DNA of 64,000 nt from positions 3,906,001 to 3,970,000 of the forward strand of contig BTPP01000002.1 in NCBI GenBank assembly GCA_037102815.1, given 5' to 3'. The notes beneath the pieces were generated by a model. It was not told the origin of the DNA, searched no databases, and saw nothing but the letters and a program-made list of their open reading frames with translations. This document shows positions 8,524-19,935 of the stretch, piece by piece (position 1 is the first letter of the stretch; each line of letters begins with the position of its first letter). The stretch comes from Neurospora intermedia. Taxonomy: Eukaryota > Ascomycota > Sordariomycetes > Sordariales > Sordariaceae. The position numbers and the translations under genes are program-made.

Positions 8524-10979
8524 ATGAGTGCTTCCCCCGCCGGCGCGCCTCCCACCGGCGTTGCTCCTAATGGGCCACAACCACCCAAGAAAATCATCCG
8601 CAAAAAGGCCAATGCCGATCCCCTCGTGGCTAGAAAGAAAACCCTTCCGAAACCCCCAATGGCACGACGACCTGCCGACTGGGAGGCCAGATCTCGCGCT
8701 TCGGAAAACGCCGGCCAAAACAGGTCGCTTCGCCAGCTCGAAATCAAGGCCATGGAGCACAAGAGAAAGAGATCCATGAACCCGGGGAAATGGAGTGAAC
8801 AAGCGCAGGGCTATGTCGAAGAGTTCCCTCTGATAGTAACCAAGAAGCAGCTCATGGAGTTGCGGTTTCATGTCATGCAGCTCAACAACAAACACGGCAA
8901 TCTGGACGTAACCGACCAAGACCAGTTCCCCCGCCCCGTCACTTTGCAACGCCGGGACCCCCGTCTGCCGCCTGCCCACCGCATGGCGCTCAAGGAAGAG
9001 ATGGAGGATGTGCCGATGGACGATGCAGAGGCCGAGCGTATTCGGCAGGAGAAGGAGGCCAAAGAAGCCCAGCGTGCATTGGACCAAGCCAAGATCGCTC
9101 CCGTCATGAAGCCGAATGAGCCAAATAAGCCGCAAAAGAAGGACAAGAGCTTGAAGACTCACGTCTTTCACGGAAAGCACTCCGAGGAGCACAAGAAAGC
9201 ATTGGATCTGCGGTATCAGGAGACGCTTCCATGGCACCTCGAAGATGCCGAGGGCAAGTCGGGCGTCTGGGTCGGACACTACGTCGCCGGTCTGTCCGAA
9301 GTCAACTGTGCTCTCATCCAGACCCAGGACCAAAAGTTCCAAATGATCCCCCTGACCCGTTGGTATGCCTTCCATGAGAAGCCAAAGTTCAACGTTTTGT
9401 CCCTGGACGACGCCGAGAACATGATGAAGCAGAACAAGGACGTCAAGCGCTGGGTTATGCGCGACAGAGAGAGGGAGCTGACTCAAAAGGAGAAGGCCGA
9501 TACTAGGATGTTCCTTGGTGGGCGTGCGCGTGTAAAGACGGAGAGTTACACATCGAGGGCTGCTCCCAAGTCCGAGAGACGGGACGATTTCGAGCTCGAC
9601 ATGTCAGGCGACGAGTTCCAGGATGACGATGAAACCCCCGGTTTCGAGGCAGAGGACGAAGATGCCAAGGAAGCCAAAGAGCGTATTCGTCGCGAGCAAG
9701 CTGCGGCTAACTTGTTTGGCGAGGGTGATCAGAGCAAGGTTGACGAGGAAGAGAGGGAGCGTCAGTTGGAGAAGCTCAGGCTGAAGAAGACGGGCAAGGA
9801 AGTCGTCAAGCGCTTGGTCAAGTTGGAGCACGCCATGGACTACGATGCAAGCTCCGACTCGGAGAGGGAGTCGGACAACCCCTTTGCCGATTCGGAGGAA
9901 TCCGAAGATGAGAATGAGGAGAAGAAGGAGGGGGAGGAAATCAAGGAAGAAGAGAAGAAGGATGGCGTTTCGGGCACTATCAGCAAGGGTACTGCGACGC
10001 CGACAGGCAAGCAAAAGGCTCCTGATTCTGCAAAGAAGAACAAGTTGAAGCGTGCTGGCTCGCCCAACTTGTCGGAATCTAGTGAAGCCGAATCGAGCCG
10101 GAAGAAGGCCAAGCTTGCCGCCGCCAACAAGGGTACGGCATCCGTGGGCCAGAGCCGGTCGAATACTCCCCTGCCTGGTCGTCCCAAGGGCGCCACGAGC
10201 GACGGTGAAATGTCTGACGGCGGTGCGAAGAGCAGCAGGCCCCAGATTAAGCAGGTGCCTCCGTCCAGGCCCGGTAGCCCTCCCCAGCCAGGTAAGAAAT
10301 GCCGTTATCCATCGCTGATTGCATTCCTCGCTCTATGGCAGCTTTCATCCTGCTCTATGACGGCCATTCACGTCTGTGGCTTGGCTTCTTACATGGCTTG
10401 GAATTGTGTTCGACCATTCTTTGTGCTTTCGTCAAAGGGTTCATAACCTGAGTTACCAACCCTCTTTGTGACATTATCACCCTCCCATCGCTTTAAGTTA
10501 CCGTTGATTCTGTATAAAACCCTTGTTACGGTGCAACAGACATTCCCAATACTTCTTTTTTTTACAACAATATCCGTTCCTTCACTTTTGCCGCCCCAGC
10601 ACCTCTTTAATCTTCTTAAACACACACACCTTAGTCCACCTCCCACCTCACTAACATGACTACACCCCCAGGCTCTCCCAGCGGCTCCCCGCCACCTACC
10701 TCGGGCGGCGCCACCCCTGCCAACGACTTCATCAAGCCCGAAGAAGTCATGGCCGCCATCGACCAGTACCCCAACGGCGTCGCTCTCGCTGTGCTCATGA
10801 AACCCTTCAGTCATCGCATCGATGCGACGCCCAATCGCTCCAAGCCCCACCTGTCCACCAAGTCCGAGTGGCTTGGTATGGTCAAGCGCTTTGGTTACTT
10901 GGGTCCCGATAAGCTCATTAGGCGCAAGACGGGCCCCGCTCAAGGCGGAGGAAGTGGTGCTGCTAGCCCTCAGTCGTAA
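8524..10979 (+). CDS. tfg1: Transcription initiation factor TFIIF, alpha subunit (RAP74/Tfg1)
   Basis: Two exons, 8524-10291 and 10672-10979, give 691 residues. The 380-nt intron has a GTAAGA donor, a CTAAC branch site at 10651-10655 and a CAG acceptor, and it joins a split Gly codon in phase. The N-terminal half (about residues 95-310) matches the TFIIF alpha dimerisation region, including the YQETLPWHLE and MIPLTRWYAF segments. The middle (about 340-580) is highly charged, Glu- and Lys-rich and disordered. The second exon encodes the C-terminal winged-helix domain (EEVMAAIDQYPNG...), which in RAP74 binds the Fcp1 phosphatase and TFIIB. TFIIF binds RNA polymerase II, stabilises the preinitiation complex and supports elongation. 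Without the splice the protein would lose the conserved winged helix, which supports the model. The gene points toward cwc26, with tail-to-tail spacing of 775 bp. Confidence 0.93.
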
Positions 10980-11754
10980 AGCGGCAGCGGCGTGCCCTAG
11001 GCTGTTGATGAGGAAGCACCGGCGGCGGCGGTTCATAATGGAACGGGGGACTGTAACCAGGAATGAAAAAGAATATGGGGCTGGAAGTGATACGCCGGCT
11101 CAGGAAGGAGGGGGAAGCGGTTATGCCATCCCTCCGAAGACAGATAGGCGACACAAGTGCCGAATGTCTGTCATCCAAGCTGGAAACTGTGGTCAGCGAC
11201 AAACCTGAACCGAAACGGCCGATTCGCATCAAAATATTACACCGATCGCCGAGCTAAGTGGTTCCAAAAAAGTTGAAGTTGTTTTGAAGAGGCTTTGGCT
11301 AGGAGAGCAGCAAATAACCTACAAGGGATCCTTACATAGGTATAAGCGGTTGGATTTTGCACGATCGATATTGCAATATCACTACTTTACGACATTACTC
11401 CTAAAACATGGCGGAGATGAAGATAGGTATTTAGGCCAACACTTGTCGATTAGACAGATAGTACCTAGTAACAGACCTCATTTGAAGCCATGTCAGGCAT
11501 TTTGCGGTGCTTGGTGACGATATTGTTCTTGCTCCTTCAATGTTGTGCCCTGAACTTCGCCAAACTCTTGATTACCATGTAAGACGACCAGCCCCGTTTT
11601 TGTTCACATTTTGAACAACCCATAAAAATCCCAACTTTGACGCCGAACACCAAACAAGGTAACTAACCCAAGCCTTTTCTTTTCAATCGCTCATCATTAA
11701 CCCATTCACCATCCCTATAACCCTTCTAGAGCAATCCCATGTTGGGTAGAGAAA
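10980..11754. other. Convergent spacer between tfg1 and cwc26
   Basis: Both neighbouring genes end here, so the stretch should hold their 3' UTRs. No coding frame longer than 130 codons and no recognisable motif, repeat or RNA gene was seen. Confidence 0.5.
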
Positions 11755-12888
11755 CTACTCATCCATCTGCCAAGCATACTCCAAGCCTTTATTCCTCTCC
11801 CGCCGATTAATCGCCTTGAACCGTTCTGCTTCAAACCCATTACTCCTGTCCACCCCATCCCACCTATAGCCCGGTTTGATGCCGTACCGATTCGGCGGTG
11901 CCGGTCCTTTATATGTCGGCCTCCTTCCCGCCATCCCTTTTTTCTTTCCCTTTACTTTGACTTCCTCCGGGGCAAGAAACTGCGCCATGGGATCATTCCA
12001 TCTATCCTGCTGCTTCAGTTCGGCATTGAGTTGTTCGTCGTCTTTGGACCGAGCAAGAGGCATCAGTTTGGCTTCTTCTAGTTCTTCCCTCCTCCGCCGC
12101 GCTTGCTCGAGTTGGACTTCGCCCTTGAGCGCACGTTTCTTTTCTGCTTCCTTGCGCTCAGCTTCGGCCTGTTGTCTGCGCGCTTCCGCACGTCGCATGG
12201 AAGCATCGACTCGTCGACCGGTGGCGTCGCGCAACACCAGCTCCTCCTGGTCTTCCGGATGCTGCTGGTCGCGTTCGGCGCGGATCCTCTCCAACTCGAG
12301 ACGCTCGGCTTCCTGGCGGGCTTTGAGCTGCGCAGTGATGGCGGATGCGGACTGTAGTCCCGCGTGCGTCCCGTTGGACATGATGGGTGCTTGCGTGGCT
12401 GTTTCGGCCGGTTGGTGCGACCGCGTGAGGGCCGTTGCGCCCGTTGTGGTGTCGACGACGAGAACTTCATCGTCCCCGCCTGCTTCGCGCGCCAGTGCCG
12501 CTGTTTCGGCAGCTGTTTGCGCTAGGATCGCATCGGCGGCGGCCGCGGCGTCTATATCCTCCTTTGTAGAATTTGTTGTGGTACTTGTTGTGGCCTGTTT
12601 TGAGAAGGCTGATGAAGAGCCGACGGTTTTCCATCCGGATTTTTTGGCTTTGCGGAAATCAGCTGATACTACCCCCGCAGCGAGCACGGGACCATCGAAA
12701 TCGTCATCGTCGGAGTCGCGTTTTGCGGCTTGGGCCCAAGAGGTGTCGTCGTCGTCGGCTATAATGAGGCCATCTTCTGCTGATTTGTTCTTGCGCTTGC
12801 GTTTTTTGGAGGTGGAAGAGGAGGATTTGTTGGGCGGGTCGGTGGAGAGATAATGGGCTGCTAGGTAGGCGGCTTTGTCTGAGGGCAT
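11755..12888 (-). CDS. cwc26: Pre-mRNA-splicing factor Cwc26 (Bud13 family)
   Basis: Single exon, 377 residues. The start chosen is the ATG at 12888, whose product opens with the Bud13-type YLAAHYLS segment (residues 8-15). The frame stays open another 79 codons upstream to an ATG at 13125, but that extension is low-complexity and unlike the family. A basic [10 protein letters not shown] tract and acidic DDDD patches follow, then a long Glu/Arg/Ala-rich helix (about 190-310). The C-terminal 45 residues ([20 protein letters not shown] and after) are the highly conserved Bud13 signature. In yeast, Bud13 with Pml1 and Snu17 forms the RES complex, which binds the activated spliceosome and helps splicing and nuclear retention of unspliced RNA. 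A nuclear role is therefore expected. Confidence 0.93.
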   Translation of the reverse strand: MPSDKAAYLAAHYLSTDPPNKSSSSTSKKRKRKNKSAEDGLIIADDDDTSWAQAAKRDSDDDDFDGPVLAAGVVSADFRKAKKSGWKTVGSSSAFSKQATTSTTTNSTKEDIDAAAAADAILAQTAAETAALAREAGGDDEVLVVDTTTGATALTRSHQPAETATQAPIMSNGTHAGLQSASAITAQLKARQEAERLELERIRAERDQQHPEDQEELVLRDATGRRVDASMRRAEARRQQAEAERKEAEKKRALKGEVQLEQARRRREELEEAKLMPLARSKDDEQLNAELKQQDRWNDPMAQFLAPEEVKVKGKKKGMAGRRPTYKGPAPPNRYGIKPGYRWDGVDRSNGFEAERFKAINRRERNKGLEYAWQMDE

Positions 12889-15800
12889 TTTTGCCTTGAA
12901 ATGCTTTGGTTTGGCTGGGTTGTGCTGTTTGGTCAGGTGGGTGCGACAGTGCTTGTTGATCGTCGATTGTTGATTTGAAGCGATGGCGATGGTGGTGGTG
13001 ATGATGTTGATTAGATTGCGGTTGGAGGAGTTGCCTGCCGGTGTGCCTGTGTACAGGTGGGCTGTACTTCTAACTGGCCCGTGCGTTTCACTTGGTGCTG
13101 CCTTATCGTTGGCTCCATTTTCCATGCACGAAGATAAGATAGGGGAAGACGTCCAGTGACATCACTGGTGACACGGACTGGTGATGGTTCCGCTGTCGGC
13201 GATGGTGAGAGCCGATTGTGAATGTGGCATGTGGTGGAAGGTATTACAAAACAAAACTCCAGAAAGTAAGACAGACTCGGATTTGGGATCGGTGGTGTTA
13301 GTGAGCTTGCATTCATCGGCGAATTTCAAGATATGTGTGACTATAGTACACGGACTATGCGAGGCTCGTGAGCGTTCGGGTTTTCCATCATCACGGCCAT
13401 CAATGATGTTCATCGATCGAAGCTGTCCATCATTGATCAGAAATTCGAATGTCGAAGGTCTTGAGAGTTTGGATTTCAGCCGGTTGGTTTCATCTCTTGG
13501 TACGGGCCATACTAGTCACGTCACGCTCATCGCGCCCCGGATAGGCGACAAGACGCGAGAAACAACCTCAACAGCTGAGCATGGCGATCGAGTTACGGTG
13601 AACACGGCGACATAGCCGAACAATCGTGCACGCCGTATAAGCACCTGCTCTTATTCGACCATGGTAAAGTACCTGGATCGCGTCTCCTTCATTCCAAAAG
13701 GCGGCTATGGAGATGACGGAGATGGGTCAGCAGACCACGCCCCGTGGGCCTTGGCATATCCCTGCCTTCTTTGACCTTTGGACTGGGGTGGAAGTTATGC
13801 AGTGGCAGGAAGTGAGGCTGGCCCGGGAGAGGAAAAGGGGGGTTGACCAAACTTGGATATTGTCCTGGTCCAGATAGATGGTCATGATGATGGCGTCCAT
13901 CAACAAACATTACTAGTCTCCATTGGTGAACACTTGTTCGAACATGATTGCAATCCAGATGCCATTCTGTTTCCTAAAGACCACTTGTATATGTAGGATG
14001 TAGGAGTAGCCCAGAGAAGCCGCCGATATCGCGGTGTGGTTGTCAATGTGTCGGCTTATCATTCTCCACTGCACGCGCTGACGGATGCTACCCTGCAGAA
14101 GAGACGCATGCGCCCCTGATTGACGGAGCATCATCATCCTCGGCATCCGGCGAGGACCTTGCTGGACAGAGAGCCGTAGAGGTACCTGGGGCCGATGAGC
14201 GATAAGCTTGGTGAACAACAAACCTGGGCCTTCTTCATTGAATCCTTTCGACGGCTACAACTGGCGTTTCGTGTTTGTTAACTCAGAAGCCACGAGAACA
14301 TGTTTAAGCACCCAGAATGCCTTCTAATCGGTTGATCTTGCTCAATGTGGAGGTACATGTACCGACCGGGCTACGTAACAGTCCCCGCAATGCAATCGGT
14401 TACCCCGTGCTGCGCTGCTCTAGCGTCGTTGGCGGGATCGCTTTCCCCACATCCCCTCCCGGCTGCACCGCACCGCATCCGGGGCAAGTCGGAGACTCCA
14501 ACAACCTTTTCCCATCCGTGTCTGCTGGAGGTGAATGGCAGGAGATAGCAAGATGCCATTGTTGACATGGAGAGAAGCATGTGTAACAGCTGTTGAGACC
14601 TGAGTGCAACTGACCTGGATCCAAACACACCCGTCCCTCTATCGCAAACGGGACGAGCGGGACCCAACTCAACGGACACGGGCATCCAACGAACATGGAC
14701 GTTCCAGGTAGGATGAAACAAAGTCGCCGTTCAAAGGACCATTGCTGATCCAAGGCGTAATCAAAACGGCCAATGTCATCATCAGCATTATCAAGCGAGA
14801 GGCCGACTACAAGAAGAAGAAGGCGTGTATCGACTCTTCAATCTCAGTGGACAGAGCAGCGTGGGCGGTTGGACACAAAATGGGCAGCTGGTGTGCACTG
14901 TGCCTCGGTGCCTCGACCGCGCCGCCGTGCTGACTTCTCAACCAGGACAGTCATCAATGCTATGTACGGAGATGGAAGTCTCTGGCTTCCTGCCACTGTC
15001 GTCACTTGGCCTTGTCCCATCCAGGTCATGAGGTACCTACCGGGGTACTTCCCACATGCACTCTGGGCACTTTGTTCCATGCCGAAAGAAGTCTTGATAA
15101 GAAACGGTCCCCTGGGATGGATTCCGAACCTAGCGAAAGGTGACCATCTCGTGTCTCAGCAAGGCATCGATGTCCTTTTGACTGTGACCCGTGTATTGCT
15201 GATAGTACATTCTACCCTCCATCAGAAGAATCCAGGCAGTAGTGTTGGTCATGGCTCGTTGATGGATAAAACGAAGGGCTTCCGCTGTCCCTCCTGCTTT
15301 GCGTCCATCTTGCAAAGTCCAACAACCCCAGAGTCAACACAAACACCGTACGGATACCATCAATAGCCTTATCACTGGCTGTTTCTGTTCTGTTCCAGTT
15401 TCTTGTTACCGTCATCGAACAGCGCGTCATCGCTTATTGGCCCCCGTCCTTATCGCTTATCACTGCTCAAGTCTCAACTGTTCCCAACTGGGAAGTCGCT
15501 TCCTTGAGTCACTCGCCGGCAATATCCTGAGCCTCAGCCAGCGTTTTCAATAGAACACTTACTTAGTCAGGCCTTAGTTTGACTGCCCGTTTCTTCACAG
15601 TCATTCACAACCTGCACCTGATTCAACCGTGTTGCTTTTAAATCATCGCAACAAAGCCGTTCTTTCTCCTCCCAACTCTCTCCCTCTCTCTCTCACACAT
15701 TCTCTTTCACCACCACAACAAGGACGCTAAAGAGCCCCTCCACTAGCTCAACCTGACCGAACAACCATCACCGATCACCTTCCGTCCCCCCACCAGTTCA

Positions 15801-16296
15801 ATCATCACAAAAACTTCCATCTATCCATCTCGAACTGCCTAGGAAACTTCTCTCTCTCAGATCCCGCCGATTACAACTCTATTTCCATAATTGGTACACT
15901 TGGCAGATCGACAGGGCCCAAAGTCCAAACTTCCCCAGTATAGCACCATCAAGGTCCTTGGCAGCGAACTAGTCGATACCGACCCTGAGGCCAACCACCC
16001 CCGGCACGTCACGCACGCCCTTGTCTCCATACCTACACCGCTGTGGTACCTAGGTCAACCCCCGACCGACCGAACACCCTTGGAGGATTACATCACGGAT
16101 CGAATCAAAAGGGGTCCGCATTCCGTTTCTGTCTAGTTGGAGAGCTGTCAAGTTTAAAGTACTTTGGCTTCATCTAGTCAACCTTTCCCGGAACCATCCT
16201 CTCTCTACATCCTCAAACACTACCGCCAACAAAAACTCCTACAACTAATTATTATTATCATTATCACCATCACCACCAACCGTAACCGTCATCATC
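12889..16296. other. Gene-poor 3.4-kb divergent intergenic region
   Basis: It lies between the starts of cwc26 (-) and the 234-residue protein gene (+). The longest ATG frame is 197 codons (14773-15366), with no family resemblance and no downstream continuation, so it was not called. From about 15600 to 16296 the plus strand is pyrimidine-rich, with CTCTCTC tracts and ACAACA steps, which fits the leader or promoter of the gene at 16297. No RNA gene or repeat was recognised. Confidence 0.45.
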
Positions 16297-17079
16297 ATGG
16301 CTACCTCCCTCGAGTCCTCTGTCCAGTACGAGCGTGACCTCCGCAGCTCCCACAAGGAATGGAAGCGCAGCAAGGACTCATCTACAAAGTGGGCCTCGGG
16401 CACTCGCGAACTCCCCGGCGTCAAGAAGAACTGGATGACGGGTGAGCTGCTTGGCAGTGGGCACCCCAACCAGCTGATCAAGTCGCGACCAGCGAGGAAA
16501 GTGCGGGATTCTAGGTGAGTTTCACTTCTTCACCCTTTCCCTTACCTTTCTCTTGCTGTTTTTGGAGAAACTAACCCCTCTGTCCCCTACAGCTGCGATT
16601 ACCCCAAGCAGTCCTCCCGCAACCTCTACAAGCTCCGCCACGGCGGTGGTGCTGGCCGCTCCACCAACATTGGCTACCACTCCATCAACTTCCCCAAGCT
16701 CTTTGCGCACAAGGACATCCGCTACGATGACCGCGAGGACTACTCCGCCGCCCCAAGCCCCCCATCACCATCTCTCCTCCCCAAAAACCTCTTCTCATCA
16801 GTAACAGCAGCAGAAGATAACTTCCTCTACTCGTTCGACCAAGACTCCACACCCGGATTCAGCCGGACCCCTTTGACTTTGGAAAACTTTGTCAAGACGG
16901 ATGACCGCAAGACGGAGAAGTTTGTCGAGAAGGAGTACGAGATTCTGGATGCGAATGGCGAGGCGTTGAAGGGGCGTAAGGCGAAGAGAAGGGGTTTGAG
17001 GGGCGGTGCTGCTGCAGGAAGCTCGCAGCAGGATGATGAGGATAGAGTGGAAGAGGATGACGGGTTTGAGCTGATTTGA
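16297..17079 (+). CDS. Fungal protein of unknown function, 234 residues
   Basis: Two exons, 16297-16514 and 16593-17079. The 78-nt intron has a GTGAGT donor, a CTAAC branch site at 16571-16575 and an ACAG acceptor, and it joins a split Ser codon in phase. The N-terminal third is rich in Lys, Ser and Trp, with a KNWMTGELLGSGHPNQLI segment around residues 48-65. The start of exon 2 is Tyr-, His- and Asn-rich (NLYKLRHGGG, then NIGYHSINFPKLF). A helical charged segment (about 180-215) includes a basic KGRKAKRRGLRGG patch, and the end is acidic. There is no signal peptide or membrane segment. I do not recognise the family. The basic patch could be a nuclear localisation signal, which is inference only. 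Confidence 0.75.
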
Positions 17080-18010
17080 TGTTAACAAGATGTCAATCCT
17101 CTCTTCTTCCTCTGCTTTTCCCTACATGCTTCGATTTTCCCTTCCTGGCATTTGCCTCCTTCTCTTCTTCATCCATCCCTGGCGAGGTTTTTGCTCTTAC
17201 ATTACACACACCTATTTCGCTCAAATCAGCCGGCGTGTTCTTTTCTTACAATTGTTTTAAACAAGGGTGGTGGCAACACCTACCTCACAACATAACTACA
17301 TATCATGGCGGGCGCAATCATGGGGTGGGGTTTTCGGAATTGGCGGATGGACGGACGGACGGATGGACGGACAGGATGATTATGGATTTGCTTGGCTTTC
17401 GGCTTTTGGCTTTTGGCTTTCAGTCAGCAAACGAACATATGATTGTTAGAAATCATGGATGAGGTTGATGGATACCTCATGCAGACAGACACACACTGCA
17501 AGATAAATACCCCAAATAACAAATAAACAGTATTAGTAGTAGTTTGGCTTGACTGCGGGCATGTTTTGATGGAGTTCGTTAATTTCTGTTTATTCTTTGT
17601 GTAAAGTTTGCCATTAATAACTTGGCGGGTATCATACGTCGTCGTTATGTGTGTGTGTCGTGTGAACGCGTTTCTCTTCTACCACATTGTTGTTTTACAT
17701 GCCCCGTCTCGTCTCCATATTTTATCTTTGCCTCTGTCAGTCAATGTCAGTTTTCAGTTTTCATCTTTGATGCAAAGAGCAAATTGCGCATTTTTACCCT
17801 GTCTTTTCAAACGTACCTCCATGAACCACGTTGTTCTTCCGCCAACTCCGTTACCTTGCACTCGTCACCCCAATGGGTATATATATCAAGTCTTTTTTGC
17901 TGCTGCCCGCTGTTGACGCCGATTTTCCAAAGTCACGCCCACCTAGCCAGAGTTTCAATCATGGCTCACCACTCACTATACTATCCTCAAAAGGGTAATC
18001 CTTAAGGCAA
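17080..18010. other. Convergent spacer, with GGAC/GGAT short repeats
   Basis: Presumed 3' UTRs of the unknown gene (+) and the Zn2Cys6 gene (-). Positions 17344-17373 hold imperfect GGAC/GGAT tetranucleotide repeats, and a TGTGTG tract lies near 17650. No coding sequence could be supported. Confidence 0.5.
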
Positions 18011-18918
18011 TCATCCAAAACTCCTCCCCATCAAAAGCTCATAATAAGCCCTCTGCTCGGAATCAAACAACAAAAAGTCATCATCAGCATCCCCAGCAGC
18101 AGTAGCACCGCCACCACCGCCGCCGCCGATACCACCGCCATGATACGTCCCACCATACTCATTCTCATTCCCATTCCCGTTGATACACCCATTTCCACCA
18201 CCACCACCACCTCCGCTGCCGCCGCCGTTAAAATTCACATTAAAATGCTTGCTGCTGCTGCTGCTACTGCCGCTGCCATTCGGTCCTCCTAGCGGGTGGT
18301 GATACTGGTGATGATGGTGGTGGGACATGGACATGGCGGACATGATTGGATCGGGATTCGCTCCCATGCTGTAAAAGTCGGCAATGGTCTCGTCGGGGGC
18401 GAAGCCGAGGGGACGGAGGGTTTGAGATTCTCGGGAGGAGCTGTTATTTTTTTTGGGAGGGTCAATTACCATGAGAAAGACAGAAAAAGGGGACCATGAG
18501 GAGGAGAGAAAAAGGGGGGAAGGTGATTGGGGGAATATAAAACGTACGATTGCGCAGCGTCTTTGGCTACGATGTCTGAGAGGGTGGAGTCGTTTATTGT
18601 GAATTTGGGTGGGGCGGTGGTGGTGGTGGTGATGGTGTTGAGGGTGTTGAGTGTGGGTATCCCTGTGCTTGTGCTTGTGACAGGGACGGGGCGGGGTGCT
18701 GGTGTTGTTGTTGTTGTCATTGTTGTAGGCGCTGCCGTTGTTGCTGGTTGTAGTATTGGTGGCGGTGGTACCGATACCGACGGTGCTGGTGATTTCGTTG
18801 GGGATATCGATGCTCGTCTCCCTCCTTCTCCTCCTCCTCCTAGGCCCGCTTCCGCTGCGACGGACTGCCGTTGTTGCAGTTGCTGCAGTTGCTGCTGCTG
18901 TTGTTGTTGCTGTTGTTG

Positions 18919-18961
<43 letters not shown>

Positions 18962-19935
18962 AACTGAGCCAAATCCCTCGCTACTTGTCTCCTTTGTTCC
19001 GTTTCTCGTGCGAATCGTTTCGCGGGTGGTGCTTGTCCTCCTAGAACTCCTTGAGCAGCAACACTTGGCGACCCAACACCAAGACCGCCCATTTCTTCAT
19101 CCTCCTGCTCCCCATCCTGGGTAAGAGCACTACTTCCTTCCCTCCCTCCATCCTCTCCCCCTCCCCCAACACCGCCCGCCGTCCCTGGCCTCACCGCCCC
19201 GAAGAAAGCCCGAAAAACTCCACTCCCCTGCCACCGGGCAATCAGTCCCTCCTGCGCATTCGCATCCTTGATACTCGCAATGATCTGCTTCCCCTGCGTG
19301 CCGGCCGCCCTCAGATGGCCCTCAATCAGGGCGTCCAGTCCGGGAATGGCGCCGAGTACAGCTCCCCATGCTGCGGCGCTCTCTTTGTACGTGTTGAGAG
19401 CTGTTCGATAACCCTTTTGAGGGCCGCGACGTTTTGTCGGACGCAGGTACAGACAGGGTTTGTTATGTTTGGTGCAGACGGAACATTTGGGCTGGCCGTT
19501 GTCGCAGGGCTGGTGGTTGACGTGGCAGAAGTCGCAGCTGGGGTGGTTGGGTTAGTAGGTATGTGCCTGGGTTGGGGACAGAGAGAGGGGAGCTGGATGG
19601 GATGAGTGCATGCGGTTGGGGAACAGTAAGACTCTGATAAATTAAGAAACTCACGCTCGTGAAGCCTTTTTGCGCTTTCGGGGGTTGACGGGTTCGGAGC
19701 CGGCGTCGGCGCCCGTGTCGGAGGGCGGAGGTCCCGGTGTTAATGTTGAGGGGCCGGAAACCGGAGCGGAAGCGGGAGTGGTGACTAATGGGCCGGTTTG
19801 TGGTTGTTGCGGCTGTGGGGGCGATGGATGAGCGGAAGTGTGGGCTGAAGGAGTCGTGGTTCGAGACTGTCGAGTCTCATCGTGGGCATTATTTGGCTGT
19901 TGAGCCTGTTCCTCAGCGGCGCCGAAGTCCTCCAT
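18011..19935 (-). CDS. Zn2Cys6 binuclear-cluster transcription factor with polyglutamine run
   Basis: Three exons, 19935-19655, 19537-18548 and 18440-18011 (minus strand), give 566 residues. Intron 1 (117 nt) has GTGAGT and a TACTAAC branch site; intron 2 (107 nt) has GTACGT and the first AG as acceptor. Both keep phase. The cluster is C95, C98, C105, C112, C115, C122, an exact CX2CX6CX6CX2CX6C pattern preceded by a basic KRKK tract. A K-R-R-G-P-Q-K-G-Y linker follows. The 24-residue Gln run, Ser/Thr/Pro-rich stretches, a His run and Gly runs mark probable activation or low-complexity regions. Such proteins bind DNA through the zinc cluster in the nucleus. No fungal-specific middle homology domain is obvious, so target genes cannot be inferred. 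The first exon has only one plausible ATG (19935). Confidence 0.9.
18889..18960 (-). repeat. (CAG/CAA)24 tract encoding 24 glutamines
   Basis: Twenty-four consecutive Gln codons on the minus strand, pure CAG on one side (18928-18960) and mixed CAG/CAA on the other. They lie in exon 2 of the Zn2Cys6 gene. The pure CAG part is a likely site of length variation between strains. Confidence 0.9.

Noticed and set aside
8368-9486. 372-codon minus-strand open frame across the TFIIF alpha gene
   Set aside because: Antisense shadow of a highly biased coding sequence, with no recognisable domain.
11876-12853. 325-codon plus-strand open frame across cwc26
   Set aside because: A Ser/Arg-rich shadow of the Lys/Glu/Ala-rich Bud13 protein on the other strand.
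14773-15366. 197-codon ATG frame as a protein gene
   Set aside because: No family resemblance, unusual composition and no supporting splice or leader pattern; kept only as an open question.
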